A DNA stretch of 32,657 nt from Caldisericum sp. (GTDB taxonomy: Bacteria; Caldisericota; Caldisericia; Caldisericales; Caldisericaceae): contig JAIMJY010000008.1 of NCBI GenBank assembly GCA_020692945.1, positions 1 to 32,657 of the forward strand. Reading direction: 5' to 3'. Shown one piece after another: positions 20,503 through 28,779 of the stretch (position 1 is its first letter; every line of letters starts with the position of its first letter). The notes beneath the pieces were generated by a model, which made no database searches, was not told where the DNA came from, and saw only the letters and a program-made list of their open reading frames with translations. A program made the position numbers and the translations under genes.

Positions 20503-22223
20503 AAGGTAAGTATTTAAAAAGTTTTATTCCCTACTTCAAGAAATACAAGTTGCAGATATTTTTTGCGTTTGTTGCCTTAATCGCTGCATCAGTCTTAGCT
20601 TCTATTATACCTCTCCTATCAAAAAAAGCGATTGATAATATAACTGCATCAAAAAACATTCCAAGACTTATATACTATTCTGTCATTTTTGTTTTGACGA
20701 TTTTAGGACTGTATATTGCAAGGCTTTTGCAGATCTACATTGGCAATTCAGCTGGCCAAAAAATCATGAAAGACATTAGAAAAGATCTATTTTCCAAAAT
20801 GGAGAGCTTTGAAATTGATGTCTTCTCAAGAGAGCCCGCAGGGAAAATCATCACGCGAATCACTAATGATGTCGAGAATATGAATGACCTTTTAAATTAC
20901 GGTTTGATTTCACTCCTTGGCGATATTCTGTTTGTTTTTTTTGCGATAGTATTCCTTTTCTATATTAATCCTAAGCTTGCTCTTATTGCTACGTCTCCAC
21001 TCCCTGTTGCCATCTTTATTTCGCTGCTTCTTGGTAATAAGATCGAGCATGTTTTTGAACAAGTGCGTGATGCCCTTACCAAAATGAACATTCACATGCA
21101 AGAGAGCCTGAGTGGTCTTACAATATTGCAGAGCTTTAACGACGAAACTCATAATAGAACACTTTTCAGAACCTACGCAAATGAATTTAGAGATAAGTTC
21201 TATAGATCGCAGATGCTTAACACGCTTCTTAGACAGTTGATCAATTTTGTATCATATCTTTCCAATTTCTTGTTGATAATTTTTGGAGGATTCCTCGTCA
21301 TCAACAACAAGGCGACAATTGGAACGTTACTTGCTTTCCTTTCATATCTTAACCAACTCTACGGACCATTGGGTGACTTATCTGATAAGTTCTCAATCCT
21401 TCAGAATGCAGTTGCTTCTATGAAAAAAATAGACGAATTTATGACCGAAAACAAAGTTGAGGATAAGAGTGGGAGAGTTGACGTTGAGATTACAGGTAAC
21501 ATTGAGCTTCGAGGTATAAATTTTTCTTATGACAAGAAAGACTCCGTGATTAAAAATATCTCGATAAAAATAAACAGAGGAGAAAAAGCTGCAATTGTCG
21601 GCTTTACTGGAGCAGGTAAGTCAACAATTGCAAACTTAGTGCTCGGCTTTTATAATGCCGATTCTGGGAGCGTTATTTTTGATGGCGTCGATATTTTGAA
21701 AATAAACAAGACAAAATTGCGTGAGAACATGGCAATCGTTCAGCAGAATATATTCATATTCAAAGGTACCGTTAAAGAAAATATAACGCTTGGAAGAGAT
21801 GACTTTAGGGATGAATTAATAATTGAAGCCTGCAAAAAACTTGGAGTGCATGATTCCATAATGAAGCTTGATAAAGGATATGATACCGAACTAATAAGTG
21901 AAGGGAAAAATATTTCCTTCGGGGAGCGTCAGCTCATCTCATTTGCGAGAGCACTTGTCTACAATCCAAAGATTTTGATTCTTGACGAGGCAACTGCTTC
22001 TATCGACACTAACACAGAGGAACTGATTGATAAAGGTGTGAGCAAAATCATGGAAGGAAGAACTTCTATTGTGATTGCCCACCGCTTGTCAACAATTCGT
22101 AACGCTAACAGAATCTATGTAATCAACAAAGGGAAGATTGTCGAACAGGGGACACATACAGAGCTTATAAAGAAGCGAGGCCTTTATTACGAACTCTATA
22201 CTACCCAATTTAGGAACTATTAG
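20499..22223 (+). CDS. ABC exporter half-transporter, catalytic-site subunit
   Basis: A 574-residue partner of the preceding gene, with the same six-helix plus nucleotide-binding layout. Walker A is GFTGAGKST (about 369), Walker B has the catalytic Glu (ILILDEATASID) and the switch His is present (IAHRLSTI). The signature is altered to ISFGERQ instead of LSGGQ. So this half supplies the catalytic Walker motifs, and its weak signature faces the partner's weak Walker site. The complementary loss in the two halves is strong evidence for an obligate heterodimer. Translation is coupled (ATGA at 20499-20502). Export of drugs, lipids or peptides cannot be distinguished here. Confidence 0.92.
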   Translation: MKGKYLKSFIPYFKKYKLQIFFAFVALIAASVLASIIPLLSKKAIDNITASKNIPRLIYYSVIFVLTILGLYIARLLQIYIGNSAGQKIMKDIRKDLFSKMESFEIDVFSREPAGKIITRITNDVENMNDLLNYGLISLLGDILFVFFAIVFLFYINPKLALIATSPLPVAIFISLLLGNKIEHVFEQVRDALTKMNIHMQESLSGLTILQSFNDETHNRTLFRTYANEFRDKFYRSQMLNTLLRQLINFVSYLSNFLLIIFGGFLVINNKATIGTLLAFLSYLNQLYGPLGDLSDKFSILQNAVASMKKIDEFMTENKVEDKSGRVDVEITGNIELRGINFSYDKKDSVIKNISIKINRGEKAAIVGFTGAGKSTIANLVLGFYNADSGSVIFDGVDILKINKTKLRENMAIVQQNIFIFKGTVKENITLGRDDFRDELIIEACKKLGVHDSIMKLDKGYDTELISEGKNISFGERQLISFARALVYNPKILILDEATASIDTNTEELIDKGVSKIMEGRTSIVIAHRLSTIRNANRIYVINKGKIVEQGTHTELIKKRGLYYELYTTQFRNY

Positions 22224-22241
22224 ATTTCTAAAATAAAAAGA

Positions 22242-22331
22242 AGGGAAGGTGATGGGGACACCCTCCCTGGCATGAATAAGAAAGGAGGTAGGTATCAGGT
22301 AATTCGGTGGCGAATACCTGAACTTACTTAG
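22242..22331 (+). other. Two tandem strong hairpins with mini-ORFs, between ABC genes and glnA
   Basis: Hairpin 1 is AGGGAAGGTG (22242-22251) pairing with CACCCTCCCT (22259-22268), one mismatch. Hairpin 2 is TCAGGTA-A-TTCG (22295-22306), a GTGG loop, then CGAATACCTGA (22311-22321). Neither has a T-tract. ATG 22252 reads MGTPSLA, and its stop overlaps ATG 22272, which reads MNKKGGRYQVIRWRIPELT to 22331. The rest of this 312-base gap is AT-rich with a weaker hairpin at 22413-22437. It may be a structured RNA, an end-of-operon structure or a tiny peptide gene. Confidence 0.4.
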
Positions 22332-22412
22332 ACGGCATTATATATAAAATTTCCAGTAAGTCAATAGAAAAATGAGAGAATTTTGTAGAATAGGTATAAA
22401 TTTTTTGTTAAG

Positions 22413-22437
22413 CTCTATTCTTGTTCTTGAATAAGAG
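22413..22437 (+). promoter_or_regulatory. Hairpin in the glnA upstream region
   Basis: CTCTATTC (22413-22420) pairs with GAATAAGAG (22429-22437) with one bulge, followed by TTTTTACTT. It looks like a weak terminator or attenuator about 100 bases before glnA. The glnA ribosome-binding site is GAAGGAGG just before ATG 22536. Confidence 0.35.
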
Positions 22438-22535
22438 TTTTTACTTATATCAAAAAATGTGTAAAATTATCGAAAGTAAAATAGTTAAAAAGGAGTAAAC
22501 CAGTTTAAGCGTAATTAAAGGAAGAAGGAGGAAAA

Positions 22536-23939
22536 ATGCTTAATTTTGAAAGTCCTAAAGATGCTGCCTCATTTGTAAAAGGAAACGACGTACAGCAGAT
22601 TGACATTAAATTTACAAATCTTTTTGGTGGTTTACATCACATTACTATTCCCGCATCTCGTTTGAGCAGGAAAACTTTTGAAGAAGGAATTGGATTTGAT
22701 GGTTCTTCTATCCCGGGGTTTGCTTCAATAGAAAAGAGCGATATGGTAGTAATTCCAGACTTGAAAAGGTCTTTTATTGACCCGTTTTACAAAATCAAAA
22801 CCCTCTCTTTTATCGGGTCAACTTTTGAAGCTGCGGACAAAAAAGAATTTGCACTTGACCCTCGAGCGATTGCTTCTAAGGCAGAAAGGCTTCTCTCAAA
22901 AATGAATTTCGCAAACAGAAGCCTATGGGGGCCTGAGTATGAATTTTACGTTTTTAATAGCGTCAACTATCAAAACGAAGAGAACGTTTGTTTCTACGAA
23001 GTAGATTCAGAAGAGGCCCATTGGAACTCCTTGAACGAAGAAAGTGCTAATCGTGGATACTCAATTAAAAAAGGTAAAGGGTACCATACAGTACCCCCGA
23101 AGGATAAACTTTATAATTACCGATCTGAACTCTCAGCCCATCTGGAAAATATAGGGATAGAGGTAAAATATCATCATCATGAGGGGGGAGGTGCCGGACA
23201 AGTAGAACTTGAAGTTCAGATGAAGGAGCTGCTTCAATCTGGAGACCAGGGACAACTCATTAAATACTTTGCAAAAATGGTTGCTTATGAAAGCGGATTT
23301 ACTGTTACATTCATGCCTAAGCCATTGTTTAACGAGGCTGGTTCTGGAATGCACTTTCATCAGATGCTGTTTAAAGATGATGCTCCAATTTTCTACGAGA
23401 ATGGCTCTCAGCCTTTCGAACTTTCTAAAATTGCACTTAATTACATTGGAGGGATCCTTCACCATTCTTCTTCACTACTTGGAATCACAAACCCTTCAAC
23501 AAATTCTTATAAACGCCTAATGCCTGGTTTTGAGGCTCCTATAAAAGCGTGCTTCTCTCTTTCTAATCGCAAAGCTGCCATCAGGATACCAGCTTATGCA
23601 ACATTGCCTGTTGAAAAGAGGATAGAGTTTAGGCCACCGGATGCGACTGGCAATATTTATCTATCTCTTTCTGCGATGCTTCTTGCAGGGTTGGATGGGA
23701 TAGAGAAGTCGATAGATCCAATAAAAGAAGGTTTTGATTCGTTTGAAACAGGCAAATTACTTCCTGCCTCTTTGGAAAATTCTATAAAAGCCCTAAAAGA
23801 TGACAATTCTTACCTTTTAAAAGATAATGTTTTCACTGATGATTGTTTAAAAAACTGGATAGCTGAGAAAGAAAAAGAATTGGAAGAGTTGAATTCAAGA
23901 GTACATCCATACGAAATTGAATTATACTATGATTGTTAG
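22536..23939 (+). CDS. glnA: Glutamine synthetase, type I
   Basis: Makes glutamine from glutamate, ammonia and ATP. A 467-residue GSI: beta-grasp N-terminal domain, then GFDGSSIPGF (about 50-59), WGPEYEFYVF with metal-binding Glu, YHHHEGGGAGQVELEVQ, GSGMHFHQ, NPSTNSYKRLMPGFEAP, RKAAIRIPAY and RIEFRPPDATGN. The segment that holds the adenylylated Tyr in the GSI-beta class reads FETGKLLPASL without it, so it is probably the GSI-alpha type and not adenylylated. HHHEGGGAGQ differs slightly from the usual HHEVAPGQ. It is preceded by AAGGAGG. A transporter gene follows 22 bases later and may be cotranscribed. Confidence 0.95.
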   Translation: MLNFESPKDAASFVKGNDVQQIDIKFTNLFGGLHHITIPASRLSRKTFEEGIGFDGSSIPGFASIEKSDMVVIPDLKRSFIDPFYKIKTLSFIGSTFEAADKKEFALDPRAIASKAERLLSKMNFANRSLWGPEYEFYVFNSVNYQNEENVCFYEVDSEEAHWNSLNEESANRGYSIKKGKGYHTVPPKDKLYNYRSELSAHLENIGIEVKYHHHEGGGAGQVELEVQMKELLQSGDQGQLIKYFAKMVAYESGFTVTFMPKPLFNEAGSGMHFHQMLFKDDAPIFYENGSQPFELSKIALNYIGGILHHSSSLLGITNPSTNSYKRLMPGFEAPIKACFSLSNRKAAIRIPAYATLPVEKRIEFRPPDATGNIYLSLSAMLLAGLDGIEKSIDPIKEGFDSFETGKLLPASLENSIKALKDDNSYLLKDNVFTDDCLKNWIAEKEKELEELNSRVHPYEIELYYDC

Positions 23940-23961
23940 TTATCATAGGTAAAGAGAAAAG

Positions 23962-25149
23962 ATGGAGAAAAAATCAGATTTAATTTTTTACGCCTTCGCT
24001 TTAATTACTGCTATGGTTGGTTTTGATTGGTTCATGTGGGGTCCGATTATTCATTCGATAGTTCTTCCTAAATATAATGTACCATCATTTCTCGTAGCAA
24101 TTTTTATCTCTGCAATACCATTAATGCTTGTTCTTTTTTCTTACTTTTCAGGCAATCTTGCCGATAAGAATCCAAAGCGAACTACTATAATTGCAGCTGT
24201 ATTACTTGGAGTAACTTCCTTAGTAAAACCTTTCATGTTATTTAGTTTCTATGCACTTTTATTGGTGCATTTAGTTTTTGCGTTGAGTGCGGTCTTTTGT
24301 TTTACCTCCTGGTCACCTCTCACATATAGGTTATACGAAAGAGACAATGCTGCGCGTAAAATTGCTCTTTTTACTGCTGCATTAACTATTGGAGAATTTC
24401 TGGGTTACCTTATTACTTATCCTATCGTTACAAAGATTGGTTTGTTTAACGTGTTATTAATCTATGGTATTATCTCAGTTATTTTGTCCTTGATGTACAT
24501 TTACGTAATCACTAAAAACGAATTCCCATACTCTGTGGAGGCACGCCCGAGACCGTCAATTTTAAAGGGATTCGAGCTTGTTCTAAAAGAAAGAACATTG
24601 GTTTACCTTTTTATCATTGCTTTTCTTGATATTGGAGTTTTTGCATGGATTGCAACATGGTATCCTAAACTGTTTACATCTTTCAAAGGAATTAGTCCTG
24701 AGCAAGCAAGTCTTGTAAATTCATTAAAACTGATCGGTTGCCTGATTGGCGCTCTTACGGTTCCTGCTTTAAGCCACAAGTTGAAAAAGGTTAAGGTTTT
24801 CTTCATTTTCTTGCCAATAATTAGTGCATTAATGTTCTTTCTTGTCCCTTTTGTAAACAATTACACCCTGTTGCTTCTTGATAGTTTAGTTCTTGGAATT
24901 ACGCTTTTCCCTATGTATCCTATTGGTGTTCATCTCCCAAGTGCATACACTAAAATTGGAATTGAATATGCAGGAATAGGGAGCGGGATTATTCTAATTT
25001 TTGCAAATCTTGGAGGTTTTCTCTTCCCTCAACTTGGAGTTCTAACTCACGGGCTATGGTCCTCGCTAATTATATTTGGAACTATCCCTATGCTTCTAAT
25101 ATCTATAACTGCCTTGTTCTTCAGTGATCCAGATACATACAGAAAATAA
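23962..25149 (+). CDS. MFS transporter
   Basis: A 395-residue protein with about 12 hydrophobic helices and a central loop near residue 195. A motif-A-like loop is seen as GNLADKNPKRTTII (about residues 65-78). The ribosome-binding site is AGAGAAAAG, weak. It follows glnA by 22 bases in the same direction. No substrate-specific motif is recognised, and its closest subgroup is uncertain (sugar, anion or drug). Co-occurrence with glnA might suggest amine or amino-acid transport, but this is weak inference. It ends convergently with the AMMECR1 gene. A small hairpin (CAGAG/CTCTG, 25157-25170) lies in the gap. Confidence 0.85.
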   Translation: MEKKSDLIFYAFALITAMVGFDWFMWGPIIHSIVLPKYNVPSFLVAIFISAIPLMLVLFSYFSGNLADKNPKRTTIIAAVLLGVTSLVKPFMLFSFYALLLVHLVFALSAVFCFTSWSPLTYRLYERDNAARKIALFTAALTIGEFLGYLITYPIVTKIGLFNVLLIYGIISVILSLMYIYVITKNEFPYSVEARPRPSILKGFELVLKERTLVYLFIIAFLDIGVFAWIATWYPKLFTSFKGISPEQASLVNSLKLIGCLIGALTVPALSHKLKKVKVFFIFLPIISALMFFLVPFVNNYTLLLLDSLVLGITLFPMYPIGVHLPSAYTKIGIEYAGIGSGIILIFANLGGFLFPQLGVLTHGLWSSLIIFGTIPMLLISITALFFSDPDTYRK

Positions 25150-25175
25150 AATATTACAGAGCATTCTCTGAGAGC

Positions 25176-25745
25176 CTAAAATTCTTTCTCAGAAAAGGCT
25201 TCAACTTTGTATGTTTCAACTTCAAGATTTTTCATCTTGTAACAATCAATGCTTAGTCCAGCTTTCAAACAGAGCTGTTTAAAAAAGTTTTCTTTGCTTG
25301 GAAGTTCGTCCCACACTTGTGGAAGAAACGTTGCCTGATAAAATCCTGATCTTATTATTACGCCATCCTTTTTTGCACTTATCTTTGAAAACAATTCATC
25401 AACGTTTGAGAATTGAATTTTTTTAGGGACAGTCAATATTGAAATCTCTATGAGTATTTTTTCGAATTCTTTAGCAGTTAGGGGATAGAAACGAGGATCT
25501 CTGAAGGCGGCATTTATAGAATTGTCTATGACGTCAAAAATAAGAGGTTTGACTGGTAGTATTGAGCCAATGCAACCTCTCAGTTCTTTGTTAATTGTCA
25601 GTGTTACAAAAGTTCCGCGTTCTTCAAATAACTCATTCTCTTTGAGTTCATTCTTCGAAGGGTATATCTTCTTTTTTGCATCAAGGTAATATTTTATTGA
25701 CTTTCTTGAAATATCAAGAAGCGTTTTCTTTTGAATATCATTCAT
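25176..25745 (-). CDS. amrA: AMMECR1-domain protein (AmmeMemoRadiSam system A)
   Basis: A 189-residue single-domain AMMECR1 protein. The signature LRGCIGSI lies at about residues 56-63, with DNSINAAFRDPRFYPLT after it, as in the family, and LPQVWDELPSKENFFKQLCLKAGL in the C-terminal half. AMMECR1 and MEMO proteins form the conserved AmmeMemoRadiSam gene set with a radical-SAM protein. The molecular function is not settled; roles in RNA or protein modification have been proposed. Translation is coupled to the MEMO gene, with two bases between them and AAGGAA before the ATG. The radical-SAM partner AmrS is not next to it. Confidence 0.92.
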   Translation of the reverse strand: MNDIQKKTLLDISRKSIKYYLDAKKKIYPSKNELKENELFEERGTFVTLTINKELRGCIGSILPVKPLIFDVIDNSINAAFRDPRFYPLTAKEFEKILIEISILTVPKKIQFSNVDELFSKISAKKDGVIIRSGFYQATFLPQVWDELPSKENFFKQLCLKAGLSIDCYKMKNLEVETYKVEAFSEKEF

Positions 25746-25747
25746 AC

Positions 25748-26536
25748 TTATTCCTTGTAGAACGCATACGACCCATATCCCACAACTTTCGTTTTCGGTC
25801 CTGCAGTATCGCCACTATTTGCATAAGTAATTATTTTACTTTGCCACCCTAATTTTTTTGCAAGATGCATCAGTGCCTTGATACCAGTTTTCCCACATGC
25901 CTGGCATTTTGCCAATTCCTTAAAGTCAAGGTTGGTTATTGCATTGTTGCAATGTTTGTCTAGTTGTATAGCTTTTCCATATTCGTAATAATGACTAAGG
26001 TCCGAACTTACAATAAACAAACTAGGCTCATCACTGTATTTTTCTAAAACATTGGCAAGATAAGATGGGTCAATGTCTCCAGTGAGTATGGGAATGATTT
26101 CAAAATCTTGCAATGCGTATTGAAGAAAAGGAAGTTGAACTTCAACGGCATGCTCTTCAATGTGTGCGTCGAGAAGAAAATGAAACCCATCTTCTTCTAA
26201 AAGACGAGAAGCAATTTTTGAAACTTTAACAAGCCCTAATGGTGTCTTGTATGCGTCGAACACGCCAACTGAAGCTCCTCTAAAATACTCGTAGTGAGAA
26301 GGTGCAATAATGAAAACCCTATAGAATTTCGTACTATCTAGATTATTCAATTGTCTGTAGCTTGCTCCAGCTATAACGCCAGAATAAATGTAACCAGCGT
26401 GTGGAGCGACAATTGCTTTAAGGTCAGGAAGTTCAAAAAATTCTGAATTTTCAATATATCGCCTTATTAAGGATCTCAATTCCTCTTTGTCCCCTGGATA
26501 AAAAGTACCCTCTACTGCTGGTTCCCTTATCTTCAT
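25748..26536 (-). CDS. amrB: MEMO1-family protein (AmmeMemoRadiSam system B)
   Basis: This 262-residue protein is related by fold to class III extradiol dioxygenases. The family motifs are REPAVEGTFYPGDKEEL at the N-terminus, IVAPHAGYIYSG, APSHYEYFRG, EEHAVEVQLPFLQ, SSDLSHYYEY with the conserved metal-type His, and GDTAG. Mammalian MEMO1 binds copper or iron; bacterial function is open. ATG 26536 is preceded by AGGAGG on the minus strand, and a promoter lies 25-55 bases upstream. It is the first gene of a two-gene operon with AMMECR1. Confidence 0.93.
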   Translation of the reverse strand: MKIREPAVEGTFYPGDKEELRSLIRRYIENSEFFELPDLKAIVAPHAGYIYSGVIAGASYRQLNNLDSTKFYRVFIIAPSHYEYFRGASVGVFDAYKTPLGLVKVSKIASRLLEEDGFHFLLDAHIEEHAVEVQLPFLQYALQDFEIIPILTGDIDPSYLANVLEKYSDEPSLFIVSSDLSHYYEYGKAIQLDKHCNNAITNLDFKELAKCQACGKTGIKALMHLAKKLGWQSKIITYANSGDTAGPKTKVVGYGSYAFYKE

Positions 26537-26561
26537 TGATTTCCTCCTATTATTTGCATAT

Positions 26562-26590
26562 ATTATAACTCATATTTGATAATTAGTGAA
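26562..26590 (-). promoter_or_regulatory. Promoter of the MEMO-AMMECR1 operon
   Basis: On the minus strand TTCACT (26585-26590), 17 bases, TATAAT (26562-26567). The -10 matches consensus; the -35 matches four of six. Confidence 0.5.
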
Positions 26591-26680
26591 TAACTTTTCT
26601 TTAGCGCATGGTAAATTCTCAATATTTGCAGAGTTTCACTATTTGTTGTCTTTTTAACGTTTATGGTATAATTTTCATAC

Positions 26681-26708
26681 TTGAATGTTTGTGTAAAAAG
26701 GCTACAAT
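26681..26708 (+). promoter_or_regulatory. Promoter before the acidic-protein operon
   Basis: TTGAAT (26681-26686), 16 bases, TACAAT (26703-26708). A further TATAAT at 26667-26672 may act as an alternative. The transcript would start about 20 bases before AAAGGAGG at 26734. Confidence 0.5.
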
Positions 26709-26745
26709 TATTTAGATAAATCTTTAATTTTTGAAAGGAGGCAAT

Positions 26746-26937
26746 ATAGAAGAGAAAGAAGAGTCCAATGAAAGCAAAACCAATGAAGAGATTATCAACG
26801 AGAACAATAAAATAGAGAAAGAGAATTACGTTACTCAAGAGAAAACAACAAATGAAGGAGAAGACAATAACGAGAAATATCCTTCAAATATTAGCATTTG
26901 TGTTAGCTTACAACATAAAATTTTAAAAGGAGATTAA
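26746..26937 (+). CDS. Acidic, Asn-rich disordered protein, possible AUA start
   Basis: A perfect AAAGGAGG (26734-26741) is followed at four bases by ATA, then an open frame of Glu, Asn and Lys residues (GAAGAGAAAGAAGAG and so on) that ends TAA 26937. No ATG, GTG or TTG is suitably placed; the in-frame TTG at 26731 overlaps the ribosome-binding site. The product of about 63 residues is strongly acidic, with Asn-rich patches (NESKTNEEIINENNK), and looks unstructured. The last dozen residues (ISICVSLQHKILKGD) are more ordinary, and the final codons include the ribosome-binding site of the next gene. I recognise no family. It may alternatively be a decayed gene whose ATG has mutated to ATA. Confidence 0.45.
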   Translation: MEEKEESNESKTNEEIINENNKIEKENYVTQEKTTNEGEDNNEKYPSNISICVSLQHKILKGD

Positions 26938-26938
26938 A

Positions 26939-27349
26939 ATGTGGGACCCTTCTAAGCACAAGAAATCAGAAAATGAAGCGTATATTTCTGGAAGAGCAAG
27001 CGAGTGGGTGCATTTTCCTATTGTTTTAACTCAGATACTTGTGCCTATTTCATTCTGGTTTGTGAAGTGGTATTATGTTTTAATAGCGCTTGTTGTTCTT
27101 GACATAGCATGGGGGTTTGTGAGAGACAAGTATATTAGTGTTAGGCTGGCAGATACTATATGGCAGATAAATAAAGTTAAGTGGATTATCTTTATTGTGT
27201 TTGGAGGGACCTACATCGCAAAAGACATGTACGTGGAAGCTGCACTTTCTTTTTTGTGGCCATTTGTTTCGCTTTTACTTGCATTTATCAACCCAAAGCA
27301 GAATTTCGATGCCATTAAAAAGAAATTCGAAAGTGCATTTGCAAAATGA
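26939..27349 (+). CDS. Hypothetical membrane protein, multiple helices
   Basis: A 136-residue protein with ATG after AAAGGAG, one base after the upstream stop, so translation is coupled. The N-terminal about 25 residues are charged (DPSKHKKSENEAYISGRASEW). Hydrophobic stretches follow at about 29-45, 47-62, 84-98 and 105-120. The C-terminus is basic (DAIKKKFESAFAK). No recognised family, and no nearby genes that fix a role. The pairing with an acidic partner suggests a small membrane complex, but this is speculation. Confidence 0.65.
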   Translation: MWDPSKHKKSENEAYISGRASEWVHFPIVLTQILVPISFWFVKWYYVLIALVVLDIAWGFVRDKYISVRLADTIWQINKVKWIIFIVFGGTYIAKDMYVEAALSFLWPFVSLLLAFINPKQNFDAIKKKFESAFAK

Positions 27350-27361
27350 GTTTAAAGTACA

Positions 27362-27389
27362 TTGACACAAGTTTTTAAAGTGGTATATT
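27362..27389 (+). promoter_or_regulatory. Promoter of the cDPGS-like/argF operon
   Basis: TTGACA (27362-27367) perfectly matches the -35 consensus; after 16 bases, TATATT (27384-27389) follows. A CGGAGGT sequence (27392-27398) occurs just after with no start codon in range. Confidence 0.7.
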
Positions 27390-27407
27390 ATCGGAGGTAA
27401 ATTTAAA

Positions 27408-27430
27408 AATCCGACTAAAAAGTTCGGATT
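27408..27430 (+). promoter_or_regulatory. Hairpin in the 5' leader of the cDPGS-like gene
   Basis: AATCCGA (27408-27414) pairs with TCGGATT (27424-27430), perfect 7 bp, with a loop CTAAAAAGT that can add two to three further pairs. It lies between promoter and ribosome-binding site and is a candidate for regulation of the downstream genes. Confidence 0.5.
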
Positions 27431-27458
27431 ATAAAAGATTAAAGGAAAGGAGAACACA

Positions 27459-28778
27459 TTGGAAAAAGTAAAAGTAATCATCATGGGTGCTGCAGGGAGG
27501 GACTTTCACAACTTCAACACCTACTTCAGAACAAGACCAGAGTATGAGGTTGTTGCATTTACAGCTACTCAGATTCCAAACATTGAGGGAAGGCTCTATC
27601 CTCCAGTTCTGGCTGGAGAATTCTATCCGCAAGGTATTCCTATCTATCCTGAAAGCGAGCTTCCAGAGCTAATCAAAAAGTTGAGCGCACAGAGAGTTGT
27701 TTTTGCCTATAGCGATGTACAGCACGAGTATGTTATGCACAAGGCTTCGTTAGTTATGGCGAAAGGTGCAGATTTCTGGCTTATGGGCCCTGATAGCACA
27801 ATGATCAAATCAACTAAAACTGTCATTTCTGTTTGTGCGGTCCGTACTGGTTCTGGAAAGAGTCAAACAACAAGGAGAGTTGTAAAAATCTTGAGAGAAA
27901 AAGGAAAGAGGGTTGTTTCAATAAGACACCCTATGCCATATGGCAACCTTGCAGAGCAAGCGGTACAGCGTTACGCAACGTATGAGGACCTTAATAAGTA
28001 CAAGTGCACAATCGAAGAGCGCGAGGAGTATGAGCCTCACATTGATCTGGGCGCAATTATCTATGCAGGTGTAGACTATGAGGCTATTCTCAGAGAAGCA
28101 GAGAAAGAAGCAGACGTAATTATCTGGGACGGTGGAAACAATGATTTTCCATTCTACTATGCTGATCTTCAGATTGTTGTTGCAGACCCGCTGAGAGCAG
28201 GTCATGAGGTTTCTTATCATCCCGGAGAAACAAACTTTAGAATGGCAGATGTAATTGTTATTAATAAAGAAGATTCAGCCGAGCCTGTAAATGTTGAAGA
28301 GATCAGAAAGCACGCTCAGGAAATTAACCCAGATGCCATTATTGTTGATGCAGCTTCCCCTGTGTTTGTAGAGAATGGAGAGATTATTAAGGGTAAGAGA
28401 GTAGTCGTTGTTGAGGATGGACCAACATTAACGCATGGCGGGATGAACTACGGTGCTGGTTATGTTGCTGCCAAGAAGTGGGGGGCAAAGGAAATTGTTT
28501 CTCCGCTACCATATGCATTGGGTTCAATCAAGGCAACTTATGAAAAGTACAACCAAACAAAGGATGTTCTTCCAGCAATGGGATACAGCGATACTCAGAT
28601 AAAAGAGCTTGAAGAAACCATAAACAGTATTCCAGCAGACGTTGTTGTTATTGGAACGCCAATCGATCTTAGAAGGGTTATGAAGTTGAACAAGCCTGCA
28701 GTGAGAGTAAGATATGAATTACAAGAGATTGGGAATCCTACTCTTGAGCAGATAATCACTGATAAATTTGGAGGATAG
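27459..28778 (+). CDS. Cyclic 2,3-diphosphoglycerate synthetase-like P-loop protein
   Basis: This 439-residue protein starts with TTG after AAAGGAG. Residues 1-110 form a Rossmann-type region (VIIMGAAGRDFHNFNTYF). The P-loop is AVRTGSGKSQTTRRV (about 127-141), followed by a nucleotide-binding domain with WDGGNNDFPFY and DPLRAGHEVSYHPGE, a segment VVIGTPIDLRRVM, and the end RYELQEIG. This arrangement is that of the archaeal cDPG synthetase family, which is also present in many bacteria that do not make cDPG. The bacterial function is not established; a kinase or GTPase role is likely. The gene is joined to ornithine carbamoyltransferase by one base, a linkage I recall from other anaerobic bacteria. 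Confidence 0.85.
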   Translation: MEKVKVIIMGAAGRDFHNFNTYFRTRPEYEVVAFTATQIPNIEGRLYPPVLAGEFYPQGIPIYPESELPELIKKLSAQRVVFAYSDVQHEYVMHKASLVMAKGADFWLMGPDSTMIKSTKTVISVCAVRTGSGKSQTTRRVVKILREKGKRVVSIRHPMPYGNLAEQAVQRYATYEDLNKYKCTIEEREEYEPHIDLGAIIYAGVDYEAILREAEKEADVIIWDGGNNDFPFYYADLQIVVADPLRAGHEVSYHPGETNFRMADVIVINKEDSAEPVNVEEIRKHAQEINPDAIIVDAASPVFVENGEIIKGKRVVVVEDGPTLTHGGMNYGAGYVAAKKWGAKEIVSPLPYALGSIKATYEKYNQTKDVLPAMGYSDTQIKELEETINSIPADVVVIGTPIDLRRVMKLNKPAVRVRYELQEIGNPTLEQIITDKFGG

Positions 28779-28779
28779 C

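Noticed and set aside
18775-22223. ABC genes as the exporter of the RiPP operon
   Set aside because: They lie 8.7 kb away, separated by an unrelated island, and lack a C39 peptidase domain.
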